Below, piece by piece: positions 23,581 through 32,950 of a stretch of 64,000 nt of DNA. Under the pieces are notes generated by a model, which saw nothing but the letters and a program-made list of their open reading frames with translations, had not been told where the DNA came from and made no database searches. How positions within the stretch are numbered: the stretch's first letter is position 1; each line of letters starts with the position of its first letter. Source of the stretch: Caballeronia catudaia (GTDB taxonomy: Bacteria; Pseudomonadota; Gammaproteobacteria; Burkholderiales; Burkholderiaceae); assembly GCF_001544755.2 (NCBI RefSeq), contig NZ_FCOF02000008.1, positions 124,001 through 188,000 on the forward strand. The letters are read 5' to 3'. The translations under genes and the position numbers were made by a program.

Positions 23581-26322
23581 CTACGCCATTCCTTTAAGTT
23601 TTCTGAACAAGACCTGCACGTCATTTGTTTGGAGTTCCTCACACGCCACAAGGCGCGATGTCTCATCGATGTCGGTTTGCTGCGCTATGAACATTCGGTC
23701 GCTATAGCCCAACGCATCCATTGCGGCATAGAACTTCGAGCTATCAGGCAAAGCATCAACCCGAGTATTCAACACAAGGGCGCGCGCCTGACCGGCATAG
23801 GTAAGCCACACTTGGCCGGGACCGCTGTTATAAGCCTCATGCAATTTTGTCTGATCCGCATCGGAAAGGAGAAGTTGCCCGGTCTCACTGCTCATGCCGC
23901 TTAGAATTGACTCTGGCGACATCAACGCGCTTTCAGCACTCGTTGCTTGCACTATGCGCCACGATGTGTTGGTATGTGGATGACCATTTGGCCCCGGCAT
24001 GTCACTCAGCAGCATGTTGAACTTCACCGGTCCTTGTTGAGGTTGGGCCGGCAAAGGCCCTAGCTTCGAATAGACCGAAGCCGCCCCCTGCTTTTGAATC
24101 GTGATGGTCTTAAAGAAAAGATCTCCCGGTCCACCTAGCGTGATGTTGCCGTCCTTCAACTGGACGAACGCACCACCGCACTCGAGAATGAGTTCCCTCG
24201 CAGCGGCGACAGTTACCTTGCCATTGACGCTTGAAATTGTGAGGTCCTTGTCCGCCACAAGCGACATCGCATCGCTCTGCGCCTGAATCTCCACAGGGCC
24301 TTTAGCCGCAAACAATTTCACGCCGAGCTTCTGCGCGAAGATTGATACGAGGTCGCCTGCCGCAACGGCAAAACGCTTCATCACGCTGATATCGACGTTC
24401 TTCCCCGCCACCGCGGCGATGCTCTCTTTAGCGGCCACCTGAACGCCCCGTCCCGCGATCAGTCCGATGGATGCCGGAGCGCTCGCGAGCAATCCGGCGT
24501 CTTTCAGGCCATCGAGTTGCTGATTTACCGATTGCTGCGCGTCGGTATCAGCAGGCTCTGCCTTGGCCGCGCGGGCCGAGTCGGCCAGCGCTCTCGCAAG
24601 CTCGAGCGCCTGCTCAAGTTGCGCCACGGTCTGCTGCATGTCGAGTTGCTTGCCCGATGCCGCCGGCTGATCGTACGCCGTAACGTGGACGCCCTTACCG
24701 CCGCGAACGGCGCCGTAACCCGAAGTTCGAAGCTCATAGCCTTCGCCACGCTGTTCAAGTGTGTTGTCAACCAGATAACCAAGATTCAGCTGCGACTTAC
24801 CTGAGTGCTCCGTGCTGAGCTTGATGCCCTCCTGTCCCTGCCAATCTTCAAAGCGCAGCTTGTTATTGCTTTGCGTGCGGATCATCCCGCGCGAGATCCA
24901 CCGCCGGTCGCTCGTGACGAGGTCCACCGCCTGGCTATGGTGATGAAAGCCCATGATCTCGGGTTTATCCGGATCGGAATCACGGAAGGTGATGACGGCT
25001 TCGGTGTTGTCCAGCGCCGGGAAATGGAAACCCGTCTGCAAGGCGCCTGCAAAGGGCTTGATCAAACGCAGCGGCACACTTTCGCCACCTTTGGGCCAAC
25101 CATCGAAGTCGAAGTCGAAGCGGACGGTGTAGTAGCCTGCCGCGTTCAGGAAGGCATATTTGTACCGGTCCGGTGAAGTCACACGGGCGCTGAGGGTACC
25201 CGCCACGCGCGGCCACGACGTCGCGTCGAGTCGAAGCCGGAAACGCCGATCCGCAGGAATGGCCTTGAATGCGTTCGTATAGGCCTGGTCCCGTGCGCCG
25301 GTGTGCGTCACTTCGATGACCATCAGCCCGTCGGGCGCATCATCGAGTGTCTCGTCGGTATGGAAAACGCGGCCGGTCTGCAGCGCCGGTTCGGTACTCT
25401 TACCCTCGATCACAACCTGCCAGGCGATCGCTTCTTCATGGCGCAGTTGCGCTTCGAACTTCGCTCCGGCAAAATCCCGATGCCCCGTGCCGAACACATA
25501 GGGCGTGCCGTACGTGGTGGGATCCTCGGGCGCGACGTTCGCTTCATCAAAAAAGCGTTCGTAGGCCTGCTCGGGGTTATATTCCGCGACCGCGAAGGAT
25601 TTGGCTACGGTCGTCGCTTGAACCGACAATTCGTACACCGATGCGCGCGCGGCATTTTGCCCGGACGCTTCGCGGTAGGACAGGTTGAGCTCAGGATCGT
25701 AGATGTAGTGATCGATGTCGTCGCCGAGCACGATCTGGTCGCCATATTCCGTCTCTTGAATGTAGAGATAGATGCCCGCCTTCTGACACAGCATCTGAAT
25801 ATAGGCAAGGTCGCTCTGCCCATACTGGAACCGGAATGCGTGTTGGGGGTGAGCACCACGCAAACGGACACTGATCAGGTGATCCGGAATGCCGTGCTCG
25901 CGCAGCTTGGACACCACGATTTCCGGCGCGGTCTGATGCTGATAAATCCGAAAGCGACTGACACCCTCAAGCCGACCCAAATGAGATTTCAACTCAATTT
26001 CATACTTGGTGAATTCGGCCGTGGTCTTGAGGGTTTTGTACGACGCGACGAACCCCGAAAAGCAGTGAGGCATACCGCCCAGCGGACTCATCGAGAACTT
26101 TGCATCCTTGCCTAGAAAATGCTTGCGCGAGAGTCGGTTCGGGTGCGTCAGTACGATGGTGGCCACCACGGGCTCGCCCATGCGTTCACGCACGTTACAC
26201 GACAAGACCGAAAAGCCCTGCGCCTTCTCTTCTGCGCCAAAGACTTCCAGGTGGTATTCCTGCCGCCCGGTCACTACTTGCCCTGCAACCCGCTGCAGGG
26301 CTTTATCCAGCACGTCGGCCAT
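23581..26322 (-). CDS. vgrG: type VI secretion tip protein VgrG with C-terminal extension
   Basis: 913-residue spike protein. The N-terminal gp27-like part holds YGQSDLAYIQMLCQKAGIYLY; the central gp5-like OB region includes FPALDNTEAVITFRDSDPDKPEIMG; a DUF2345 beta-helix follows (about 600-760, with AGRGVQVAAKESI). After it comes an extension of about 150 residues with no catalytic motif that I recognise, possibly the docking site for the phospholipase. GAGG 7 nt upstream of the ATG at 26322 fixes the start; an earlier Met at 26352 lacks one. No T6SS structural genes (tss) are in the window, so this is an orphan vgrG-effector-immunity cassette. Confidence 0.94.
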   Translation of the reverse strand: MADVLDKALQRVAGQVVTGRQEYHLEVFGAEEKAQGFSVLSCNVRERMGEPVVATIVLTHPNRLSRKHFLGKDAKFSMSPLGGMPHCFSGFVASYKTLKTTAEFTKYEIELKSHLGRLEGVSRFRIYQHQTAPEIVVSKLREHGIPDHLISVRLRGAHPQHAFRFQYGQSDLAYIQMLCQKAGIYLYIQETEYGDQIVLGDDIDHYIYDPELNLSYREASGQNAARASVYELSVQATTVAKSFAVAEYNPEQAYERFFDEANVAPEDPTTYGTPYVFGTGHRDFAGAKFEAQLRHEEAIAWQVVIEGKSTEPALQTGRVFHTDETLDDAPDGLMVIEVTHTGARDQAYTNAFKAIPADRRFRLRLDATSWPRVAGTLSARVTSPDRYKYAFLNAAGYYTVRFDFDFDGWPKGGESVPLRLIKPFAGALQTGFHFPALDNTEAVITFRDSDPDKPEIMGFHHHSQAVDLVTSDRRWISRGMIRTQSNNKLRFEDWQGQEGIKLSTEHSGKSQLNLGYLVDNTLEQRGEGYELRTSGYGAVRGGKGVHVTAYDQPAASGKQLDMQQTVAQLEQALELARALADSARAAKAEPADTDAQQSVNQQLDGLKDAGLLASAPASIGLIAGRGVQVAAKESIAAVAGKNVDISVMKRFAVAAGDLVSIFAQKLGVKLFAAKGPVEIQAQSDAMSLVADKDLTISSVNGKVTVAAARELILECGGAFVQLKDGNITLGGPGDLFFKTITIQKQGAASVYSKLGPLPAQPQQGPVKFNMLLSDMPGPNGHPHTNTSWRIVQATSAESALMSPESILSGMSSETGQLLLSDADQTKLHEAYNSGPGQVWLTYAGQARALVLNTRVDALPDSSKFYAAMDALGYSDRMFIAQQTDIDETSRLVACEELQTNDVQVLFRKLKGMA

Positions 26323-26669
26323 TGATAACCTCGCTTTCCTAAGCAGTGCCATCGAAGCTTGCTAAAGAGCAAGCGTTGGCGGCATCCGCGATTCGATCCA
26401 TCTATTCGGGAAACGAAGATAGCGAATCGCATCCGACCTGACAAGACCATTGCGCCCCAACTCGGACAAAATCACACCCGCTCTTGTGCTTTTTCAATGA
26501 TCAGGCATGCTATGCGTATGGATGAGCTATGGCGACGCTCTCAGTTAGTTCCCGACAGGACGACGCGTGACTTCGAACTTTCTCAAAGGGCCGATGAATA
26601 TCTCTATCGCGTCGACGCATCCGGCACAACGAAGATCAATTGCAGATAAGCGGCGCACGGCGAAGGCCT
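26323..26669. other. intergenic region upstream of vgrG
   Basis: About 350 bp between the end of a LysR gene and vgrG. It should contain the vgrG promoter on the minus strand, but no clear -35/-10 pair stands out. Short frames on both strands here do not look like proteins. The drop in GC begins in this gap. Confidence 0.4.
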
Positions 26670-27539
26670 TCACTCCGCCCCTTCGCTGCGCAACCACTCC
26701 CCAAACGCCTGCACACAATCCGAACCCGCATACTCAGCCGCGATATCCAGCCAGTACCCATAAGGCCCCGCCGATTCCACCGCCGACAGCAGCATGAGAG
26801 ACCCATCGTGCAACTCATCGGCGATCATGTTCCGGTCCACCACCGCCAGCCCCGATCCCGCGCGCGCCGCGTGAATCGCCTGATCGAGCGTCGAGAATTC
26901 GATGCCATCCTCGCCGAACGCGCGCGGCAAGCCGGCCGCATCGAGCCAGTTGGGCCACAGCGTAAGCCGCGCATCGTTATGCAGCACATGCAGCGCCGGC
27001 AACCGCTCCAGCAGCGCTTCGACCGATTGCCCCGCGAACTTCATCGCGCCCACGAGCACATGCCGCTCGATGAACAGCAACTCCGACCGATGATCCGCCC
27101 GCGCCTCGTAACCGAAGCGAATGCTGCACTGACGATCATCGGTGGCATCGGTGCGAACGGAAAGATCGATGTCGGGGACCGCGTCCATCAGCGAGCCGAG
27201 CCGTGGCGAAAGCCAGCGCGTCGCGAACGTCGGCGGCGCGCTCACGGTCAGACGCCTGCGCGCGCCGCGTTGCGCGGTCGAGAGCGAACGCGTCACGCGC
27301 TCGATCGAATCGAACGCCTGCGACAAGCACGCGAGCAGTTCCGCGCCCTGCTTCGTGAGACGTATGCCCTTGTGATCGCGATCGAAAAGCTTCGCGCCGA
27401 GCGCATCTTCCAGCAGCCGAATCTGGCGGCTCACCGCGCCCGGCGTCACGCACAACGCGGCGGCGGACTTATTGAAGCTCATATGGCGCGCGCTCTCTTC
27501 GAAGAAGCGCAGCGCGGTCAGAGATGGCAGTCGCCGCAT
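26670..27539 (-). CDS. LysR-family regulator, GcvA-like (second of two)
   Basis: 289-residue LysR protein. The winged-helix domain covers residues 1-60, with the recognition helix in TPGAVSRQIRLLEDALG and the start LPSLTALRFFEESARHMSF typical of the GcvA/AmpR-like group. The effector-binding domain follows from about residue 90. AAGGAAAAGATC precedes the ATG. It starts 12 bp after the end of another LysR gene of the same subgroup, so the pair is co-transcribed. The likely targets are the catabolic genes upstream or the divergent porin. Confidence 0.88.
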   Translation of the reverse strand: MRRLPSLTALRFFEESARHMSFNKSAAALCVTPGAVSRQIRLLEDALGAKLFDRDHKGIRLTKQGAELLACLSQAFDSIERVTRSLSTAQRGARRRLTVSAPPTFATRWLSPRLGSLMDAVPDIDLSVRTDATDDRQCSIRFGYEARADHRSELLFIERHVLVGAMKFAGQSVEALLERLPALHVLHNDARLTLWPNWLDAAGLPRAFGEDGIEFSTLDQAIHAARAGSGLAVVDRNMIADELHDGSLMLLSAVESAGPYGYWLDIAAEYAGSDCVQAFGEWLRSEGAE

Positions 27540-27551
27540 GATCTTTTCCTT

Positions 27552-28481
27552 CTAGACGCGTGCTCGCTTCCCGCCACGACCGCGCGTCTGCTTCTCGATC
27601 TCCTCGCGCAGCCAATCGCGAAAGAGCGCGACTTGCGGCGAATCGTCCTGACCGGTCCGCGTGACGAGCCAGTACGACTGATGCCCGTCCACTTCGACAT
27701 CAACGATCGGCACGAGCGTGCCCTGCCGCAACTCGTGCGAGATCATGTGACGATCCGCGATGGTGACGCCCAATCCGTCGACGGCCGCGCGGATCGCATG
27801 ATCGAGCAGATCGAACTCGTAGCCGCCGCGCGTATCGACATTGTCGAGATTCGCGGCCTTGAGCCAGTGCTGCCACGTGAGATAACGCTGGTCGCTGGCC
27901 GCGAGCACGTGCAGCAGCGTGAATGCGTTCAGGTCGATATCGGATGTATCACGCTCGCCGATGAGCGAAGGCGCGCACACGGCGATGTGCCGCTCGTTCA
28001 TCAGCAATTGATTGTCGAGACTGTCCCACTCGCCGTTGCCGAAGCGGATCGCGCAATCGAGCGCGCCCGATTCGACGAGATCGTCCCTCAGGCGCGTGGT
28101 CAGCGTGATTTCGAGTTCGGGCGCGGCGGCGCGCAGGGATTGGAGCCGCGGCATCAGCCAGCGGCTGGAAAAGGTAGGCGGCGCGTTGATGCGCAAGCGC
28201 TTCAGATGCGTCTTTTCCTGAATGCTGCGCACCGTGAGTTCGATGCGGTCGAACGACATCTTGAGCGCCTGGAGCAGCAGTCGTCCCGTCGCCGACAGTT
28301 CGAGGTGATGATGCCGCCGCAAAAGAAGCGGCTCGCCGAGCTGCGTTTCGAGCTGGCGCACCTGCCGGCTCACCGCGCTTTGCGTCACATGCAGCATCTC
28401 GGCCGCGCGCGTGAAGCTGCCGGTGTGTCCGGCCACCTCGAAGGCCCTCAGCGCATTCAGGGCGGGCATCTTTCGCTTCAA
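27552..28481 (-). CDS. LysR-family regulator, GcvA-like (first of two)
   Basis: 309-residue LysR regulator with the helix-turn-helix in HVTQSAVSRQVRQLETQLG (about residues 30-50). I chose a TTG start at 28481 because AAAGGAG lies 6 nt upstream; the ATG at 28469 would be 18 nt from that ribosome site. The protein resembles its downstream neighbour in layout, including ITIADRHMISHELRQGTL-type effector-domain segments, so the pair may derive from duplication. It is 148 bp after the GMC oxidoreductase gene. Confidence 0.86.
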   Translation of the reverse strand: MKRKMPALNALRAFEVAGHTGSFTRAAEMLHVTQSAVSRQVRQLETQLGEPLLLRRHHHLELSATGRLLLQALKMSFDRIELTVRSIQEKTHLKRLRINAPPTFSSRWLMPRLQSLRAAAPELEITLTTRLRDDLVESGALDCAIRFGNGEWDSLDNQLLMNERHIAVCAPSLIGERDTSDIDLNAFTLLHVLAASDQRYLTWQHWLKAANLDNVDTRGGYEFDLLDHAIRAAVDGLGVTIADRHMISHELRQGTLVPIVDVEVDGHQSYWLVTRTGQDDSPQVALFRDWLREEIEKQTRGRGGKRARV

Positions 28482-28629
28482 GTCGATCTCCTTTCCTCGC
28501 GTTCGACGCGCGCTTTTAGCACGCATCGACGCCGGAACATGCCGCTCTCGGGCAGCATTTTACGAATCGAGCCAAATTATGCCGCTTTGGGGCGCGAAAG
28601 CGGCGCGATGCCCTCACGCCCCGCGCGGA

Positions 28630-30288
28630 TCAGGCGATCGCTTCGGACTCGGCCGGCGCGGAAACCTGGGAGACGATCGCGCGCGCTTCGTCGAGGATCA
28701 TGTCGGACGCTTTCTCGGCGACCATCATCACCGGCGCATTCAGATTGCCCGACGTGATGTTCGGAAACACCGATGCGTCCACGATCCGCAAGCCCTGCAT
28801 GCCGTGCACGCGCAGACGCTCGTCGACGACCGCCGTGCCCGCGTCCGGCCCCATCGCGCAGGAGCCGCACAGGTGGTAGATCGAGCCGGATTGCTCGCGG
28901 AAGTAATCGAGCATGGCTTCGTCGCTCTTCACGTCCGGCCCCGGCGAAATTTCCTCCGCCGTGATCGCGCGCAACGCCTTCGAATTCATGATCTTGCGCA
29001 CGAGCTTGCTGCCCTGCACGGCTTCGCGGATGTCCTTCGGCGTCGTCAGCGCGTTGATGCGGATTTTCGCGGCATCTTCCACGCGGTCCGATGCGATCTC
29101 GACCGATCCACGGCTCGTCGGCCGGCACGGGTTGAAGCACAGCAAGAAGCCCGAATACGGCTCCGGCTCCAGTTGCGCCTTGCTGCTCTTCGGAATGCGA
29201 TACGACAGCGGATTGAAATACAGTTGCAGGTTCGGCTCGGTCTCGTCGTCATCGCCCTTGAAGAAACCGCCCGACTGGTTGACGCTCATCGAGAGCGGCC
29301 CCTTGCGCGAGATGAGATAACGCATCGCGGCCTTGGCCTTGCCGAAGAGGGAACCGAGCTCGTCGTTCAGCGTCTTCACCGTCGCGCGATAGTAAAAGCT
29401 CACGCACAGGTGATCCTGCAGATTCTTGCCGACCGCCGGCAACTCATGCACGACAGGAATGCCGTGCTTGGCGAGCAGCGCGCTATCGCCCAGGCCGGAA
29501 AGCTGCATCAGCTTCGGTGTATCGACCGCGCCCGCCGACAAGATCACTTCACGCTTCGCGCGGAACTGCATCGACTCGCCGTTGCGCGTCGCCATCACGC
29601 CCATCGCGCGCTTGCCGTCGAACAGCACGCGGCTCACGCTGACCTTGCGCTCCACGCGCAGGTTCTTGCGCCCGAGCACCGGATGCAGATATTCGAAGCT
29701 GCTCGACGAACGTTCGCCCTTGCGTGCGTTGAGATCGTAGACGGTCGCGCCTTCGTAATCCGCGCCGTTGATGTCGCCGGTCACCGGATAGCCCGCCTGC
29801 CGCGCGCCTTCGAGGAAGGTTCCGCAAATCGGGTGCGCTTCTTCCTTCATCGACGATATGCCGATCTTGCCGTGCGCGCCGTGATACTCGGTGTCGCCGG
29901 CCCAGTGCGATTCGAGGCGGCGGAAATACGGCAGCACGTCGCGATAGCTCCAGCCCGCGTTGCCCGCGCGCGCCCAGTCATCGAAATCATGCGGCTGGCC
30001 GCGCACGTAGATCATCGCGTTGATCGAACCGGAACCGCCCTGCACCTTGCCGCGCGGACAATACAGCGAGCGGTCCTTCAATTGCGCTTCCGGCTCGCTG
30101 TAATACATCCAGTTGTATTCCGGGTTGTAGTAGGTCTTCGTGAAGCCGACCGGAATCTTGAACCAGAACGAATCGTCCGCGCCGCCCGCTTCGAGCAGCA
30201 GCACCGAATGCTCGCCCGACTCGGTCAGCCGGTTCGCGAGGATGCAGCCCGCCGATCCCGCGCCAACGATGATGTAATCGAATTCCAT
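28630..30288 (-). CDS. GMC-family FAD-dependent oxidoreductase (choline dehydrogenase-like)
   Basis: 552-residue flavoprotein. The N-terminal dinucleotide motif is YIIVGAGSAGCILANRL (GAGSAG at 9-14) with the matching EAGG acid at the end of strand 2. GGSGSINAMIYVRG and the GMC signature 2 (SAGAVDTPKLMQLSG) are present. The catalytic histidine is in SIYHLCGSCAMG and the partner asparagine in TSGNLNAPVMM. Such enzymes oxidise alcohols to aldehydes, passing electrons to the respiratory chain. It is the last metabolic gene of the cluster and may act before the aldehyde dehydrogenase encoded at the other end. Confidence 0.91.
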   Translation of the reverse strand: MEFDYIIVGAGSAGCILANRLTESGEHSVLLLEAGGADDSFWFKIPVGFTKTYYNPEYNWMYYSEPEAQLKDRSLYCPRGKVQGGSGSINAMIYVRGQPHDFDDWARAGNAGWSYRDVLPYFRRLESHWAGDTEYHGAHGKIGISSMKEEAHPICGTFLEGARQAGYPVTGDINGADYEGATVYDLNARKGERSSSSFEYLHPVLGRKNLRVERKVSVSRVLFDGKRAMGVMATRNGESMQFRAKREVILSAGAVDTPKLMQLSGLGDSALLAKHGIPVVHELPAVGKNLQDHLCVSFYYRATVKTLNDELGSLFGKAKAAMRYLISRKGPLSMSVNQSGGFFKGDDDETEPNLQLYFNPLSYRIPKSSKAQLEPEPYSGFLLCFNPCRPTSRGSVEIASDRVEDAAKIRINALTTPKDIREAVQGSKLVRKIMNSKALRAITAEEISPGPDVKSDEAMLDYFREQSGSIYHLCGSCAMGPDAGTAVVDERLRVHGMQGLRIVDASVFPNITSGNLNAPVMMVAEKASDMILDEARAIVSQVSAPAESEAIA

Positions 30289-30312
30289 GATGTGTCTGTT
30301 CGCCTTTTGCGC

Positions 30313-31530
30313 TCAGCCCTTCGCGGGCGCGAGATCCTTCACGTCGGCGGGTTTCGCCGCCATCTGCAAGTGCAGCCGCTCGCCCGTGTACGGCGTATGC
30401 GCGCGCACGACGTCCATGTTCAGTTCGACGCCGAGACCCGGCTCCGTCGACGGAACGATGTAACCGTCTTCCCAGCGGATCGGCGTCTTGAGCACTTCGG
30501 CGTGGAAACCGCCCCACGTCTCGATGCTTTCCTGGATCAGGAAGTTCGGCGAGCACGCGGCGACCTGAATGCTCGCTGCCGCGCCGACGGGTCCGTTGTA
30601 GAGATGCGGCGCGATCTGCGCGTAATAGACCTCGGCGAGACTCGCGATTTTCTTCGCTTCGAGCAAGCCGCCCACGCGCCCGACGTTGAATTGCAGAATC
30701 GATGCGGCTTTCGCGTCGAGCAGCTTGAAGAACTCGTATTTTGTCGTGAGGCGCTCGCCCGCCGCGATCGGAATGCTGGTCTTCTCGGCGACTTGCGCCA
30801 TCGCGCCTTCCTGTCCCGGCGGCACCGGCTCTTCGAACCACAGCGGATCGAACTTTGCGAGGCGCTGCGCGAGTCGAATGGCCGACGACGGCACCATCTG
30901 GCCGTGCGTGCCAAACAGGAGATCGGCCTTGCTGCCGACCGCTTCGCGCACCTTGCGGCAGAACGTTTCGCAACGGTCCATGACTTCGAGCGAAATCTGA
31001 TGGCCCGAATACGCGGTGTACGGGCCGGCCGGATCGAACTTGACGGCCGTGAAACCCTTCGCGACGTTATGCGCGGCGCATTCGGCGGCGAGATCGGGAT
31101 CGTCGTAGTCGTACTCGCCGCGGCTATTCTTCGGATACAGATACGTGTACGAACGCAGGCGCTCATGCACGCGGCCGCCGAGCAGTTCATGGACGGGCTT
31201 GCCCGCCGCCTTGCCGATGATGTCCCAGCACGCCATTTCGAGACCGCTGACGACGCCCATCATCGTGAGATCGGGGCGCTGCGTGAAGCCGCTCGAATAC
31301 GCTTCGCGATAAAAGCGCTCGACATGATGCGGATCGTGGCCTTCCAGATAGCGCTGAAAGACATCTTCGATGATCGGCGTCATCGCTTTCGGATGGAACG
31401 TCGCGGAATAGATTTCGCCGACGCCTTCGATGCCGCACGCCGTGCGCAGCTTCACGAAGATCCAGTACATCCCGCCGATATGAGGCGGCGGCACAGCGAC
31501 GATATGCGTTTCCAGCGCGGCGATCTTCAT
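30313..31530 (-). CDS. enolase-superfamily (mandelate racemase/muconate lactonizing) protein, sugar-acid dehydratase-like
   Basis: 405-residue member of the MR/MLE branch. An N-terminal capping domain (1-120) precedes a barrel with K164-x-D166 (VKFDP), E233/E234 (WFEEP), E259 (GERL) and H309 (APHL). This resembles galactonate/mannonate dehydratases that remove water from sugar acids. Unusually, the first metal-ligand position, normally Asp in a DxHG motif, is Gly in FGTHGQ (G207-T208-H209). The start ATG overlaps the transporter stop and is preceded by GGAGCACAACA. Sugar-acid dehydration is inferred from family and neighbours; activity must tolerate the missing aspartate. Confidence 0.83.
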   Translation of the reverse strand: MKIAALETHIVAVPPPHIGGMYWIFVKLRTACGIEGVGEIYSATFHPKAMTPIIEDVFQRYLEGHDPHHVERFYREAYSSGFTQRPDLTMMGVVSGLEMACWDIIGKAAGKPVHELLGGRVHERLRSYTYLYPKNSRGEYDYDDPDLAAECAAHNVAKGFTAVKFDPAGPYTAYSGHQISLEVMDRCETFCRKVREAVGSKADLLFGTHGQMVPSSAIRLAQRLAKFDPLWFEEPVPPGQEGAMAQVAEKTSIPIAAGERLTTKYEFFKLLDAKAASILQFNVGRVGGLLEAKKIASLAEVYYAQIAPHLYNGPVGAAASIQVAACSPNFLIQESIETWGGFHAEVLKTPIRWEDGYIVPSTEPGLGVELNMDVVRAHTPYTGERLHLQMAAKPADVKDLAPAKG

Positions 31531-32831
31531 TGTTGTGCTCCCTGCTTCCCGAGTCGAAGTTTGAACATGATGGCCGCCACGCCGCCGAGCGCGGACATGA
31601 AGGCGATGTAGCCGAAGTAAAGCTGATAGCCGTACACGCCCGGATAGTTCTGCGTGAGATAACCGTTGATGAGCGGCAGCACCGCATCGGGCGAATAGCC
31701 GACGACGGATACGAGACCGATGGCGAGACCCATCGTTTCGGGCGGCACCTTGCATTGATCGAGCAACGACCAGTAGAGCCCGCGAATCGCATACGTCATC
31801 ACGCCGATGAACAGCACGAGCACCGCAACGACCGCATGACTCGAAATGCCCGGCGCGGCCATCAGCACGAGCAGCGCGGCGGAAGCCGAGAACAGCGCGA
31901 CGATCAGCACGGAAGTCTTCGAAAAGCGGTCGCCGAGAAAGCCGCCGCCGATGCCGCCGATCGGCCGCATCCACAGCTTGAGGGTCGTGATGAAACCTGC
32001 CGCGACCACCGTCAGGCCGATTTCCTTTTCGTGCAGATAAGCGGAGAAGCTGTACGTCGACCAGAACACTTGATAGCCGCAGAACACGATCGCCGAGAGC
32101 AGCGCGAGTTGCGGATTCTTCATCAGCGAAACGAGGTCGCGCAGCACGTTGCGCTTCTCGCGCTTCGCCGTCGCGGCGGCCTGGCCGGCTTGCGGATCAC
32201 GCACGAGACCAAGCACCACGCCCAGCCCGATGCACAGGAACGCGTACATATAGACGACAAGCCGGAAGCCCGCTTCCGTCGATGCGCCGCGCGTCTGCGT
32301 CATCCACGCGAAGAGCGAAATCGCGATGGTCGCGAGCAGCGCTTCGATCAGGCCGCGCCCACCGTCGAGGAAGCCGAAAAAGCGGCCTTGCTCGTCGGCG
32401 GCGGCGATCATCTGCACGCGCTTGATGATCGCGGCCCAGAACGTGAGGCCCGTCGTCAGGCCCCAGCCGCCGAAGATCACGATCAGCGAACCGAACGACG
32501 GCGCCGTGGAGTACCACAGCCCGAGCGCGCCCGTCGCGATCAGCGAAAAGCTGATGAGCACGCGCGGCCTGACGCGGTCCGCGAGCCAGCCGCTCGGCAG
32601 ATAGCACACCAGAAAGATCGTGCCGAGCGCGGAGTAGAGATAGCCGAGCTGCGCTTCGGAGATATGGAAGACTTCGAGCATCGTCGGCTGGTAGACCTGC
32701 CGCAGATACAGAATCGGATAGATGGCGCCAGCGGCGATCACGAGCAGCGCGAGCTGGATATAGCGGTCGGTGCGCGAGGCTTCGCGCGGCGCGGCGACGC
32801 TCTGAGCGGATTGAGCGGGATTCGATGACAC
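31527..32831 (-). CDS. MFS transporter
   Basis: 434-residue inner-membrane transporter with about 12 helices. The cytoplasmic loop GWLADRVRPRV after helix 2 is the facilitator-family signature. I chose a GTG start at 32831, nine bases after AAGGAG; the GTG at 32861 lies before that ribosome site. Position between the aldehyde dehydrogenase and the enolase-superfamily gene suggests uptake of the sugar acid or polyol processed by this cluster. Overlaps the next gene by 4 bp. Confidence 0.86.
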   Translation of the reverse strand: MSSNPAQSAQSVAAPREASRTDRYIQLALLVIAAGAIYPILYLRQVYQPTMLEVFHISEAQLGYLYSALGTIFLVCYLPSGWLADRVRPRVLISFSLIATGALGLWYSTAPSFGSLIVIFGGWGLTTGLTFWAAIIKRVQMIAAADEQGRFFGFLDGGRGLIEALLATIAISLFAWMTQTRGASTEAGFRLVVYMYAFLCIGLGVVLGLVRDPQAGQAAATAKREKRNVLRDLVSLMKNPQLALLSAIVFCGYQVFWSTYSFSAYLHEKEIGLTVVAAGFITTLKLWMRPIGGIGGGFLGDRFSKTSVLIVALFSASAALLVLMAAPGISSHAVVAVLVLFIGVMTYAIRGLYWSLLDQCKVPPETMGLAIGLVSVVGYSPDAVLPLINGYLTQNYPGVYGYQLYFGYIAFMSALGGVAAIMFKLRLGKQGAQQ

Positions 32832-32950
32832 GGACGTGCTCTCCTTAAAGGGCCGCGTCACGGCAAACGCATGCCGCGACGACGCGCCTTCACTGTGTTT
32901 TTTGTTAGATGATGGATCGAGTGCGGACCGGCGCGCGCCGGCCGCGAGAA

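Noticed and set aside
28411..31611. Plus-strand open frame of 1066 codons
   Set aside because: It runs antisense through a LysR gene, a GMC oxidoreductase and an enolase-superfamily gene that all have clear motifs. Its protein is arginine/histidine-rich without domains, as expected from antisense GC-rich codons.
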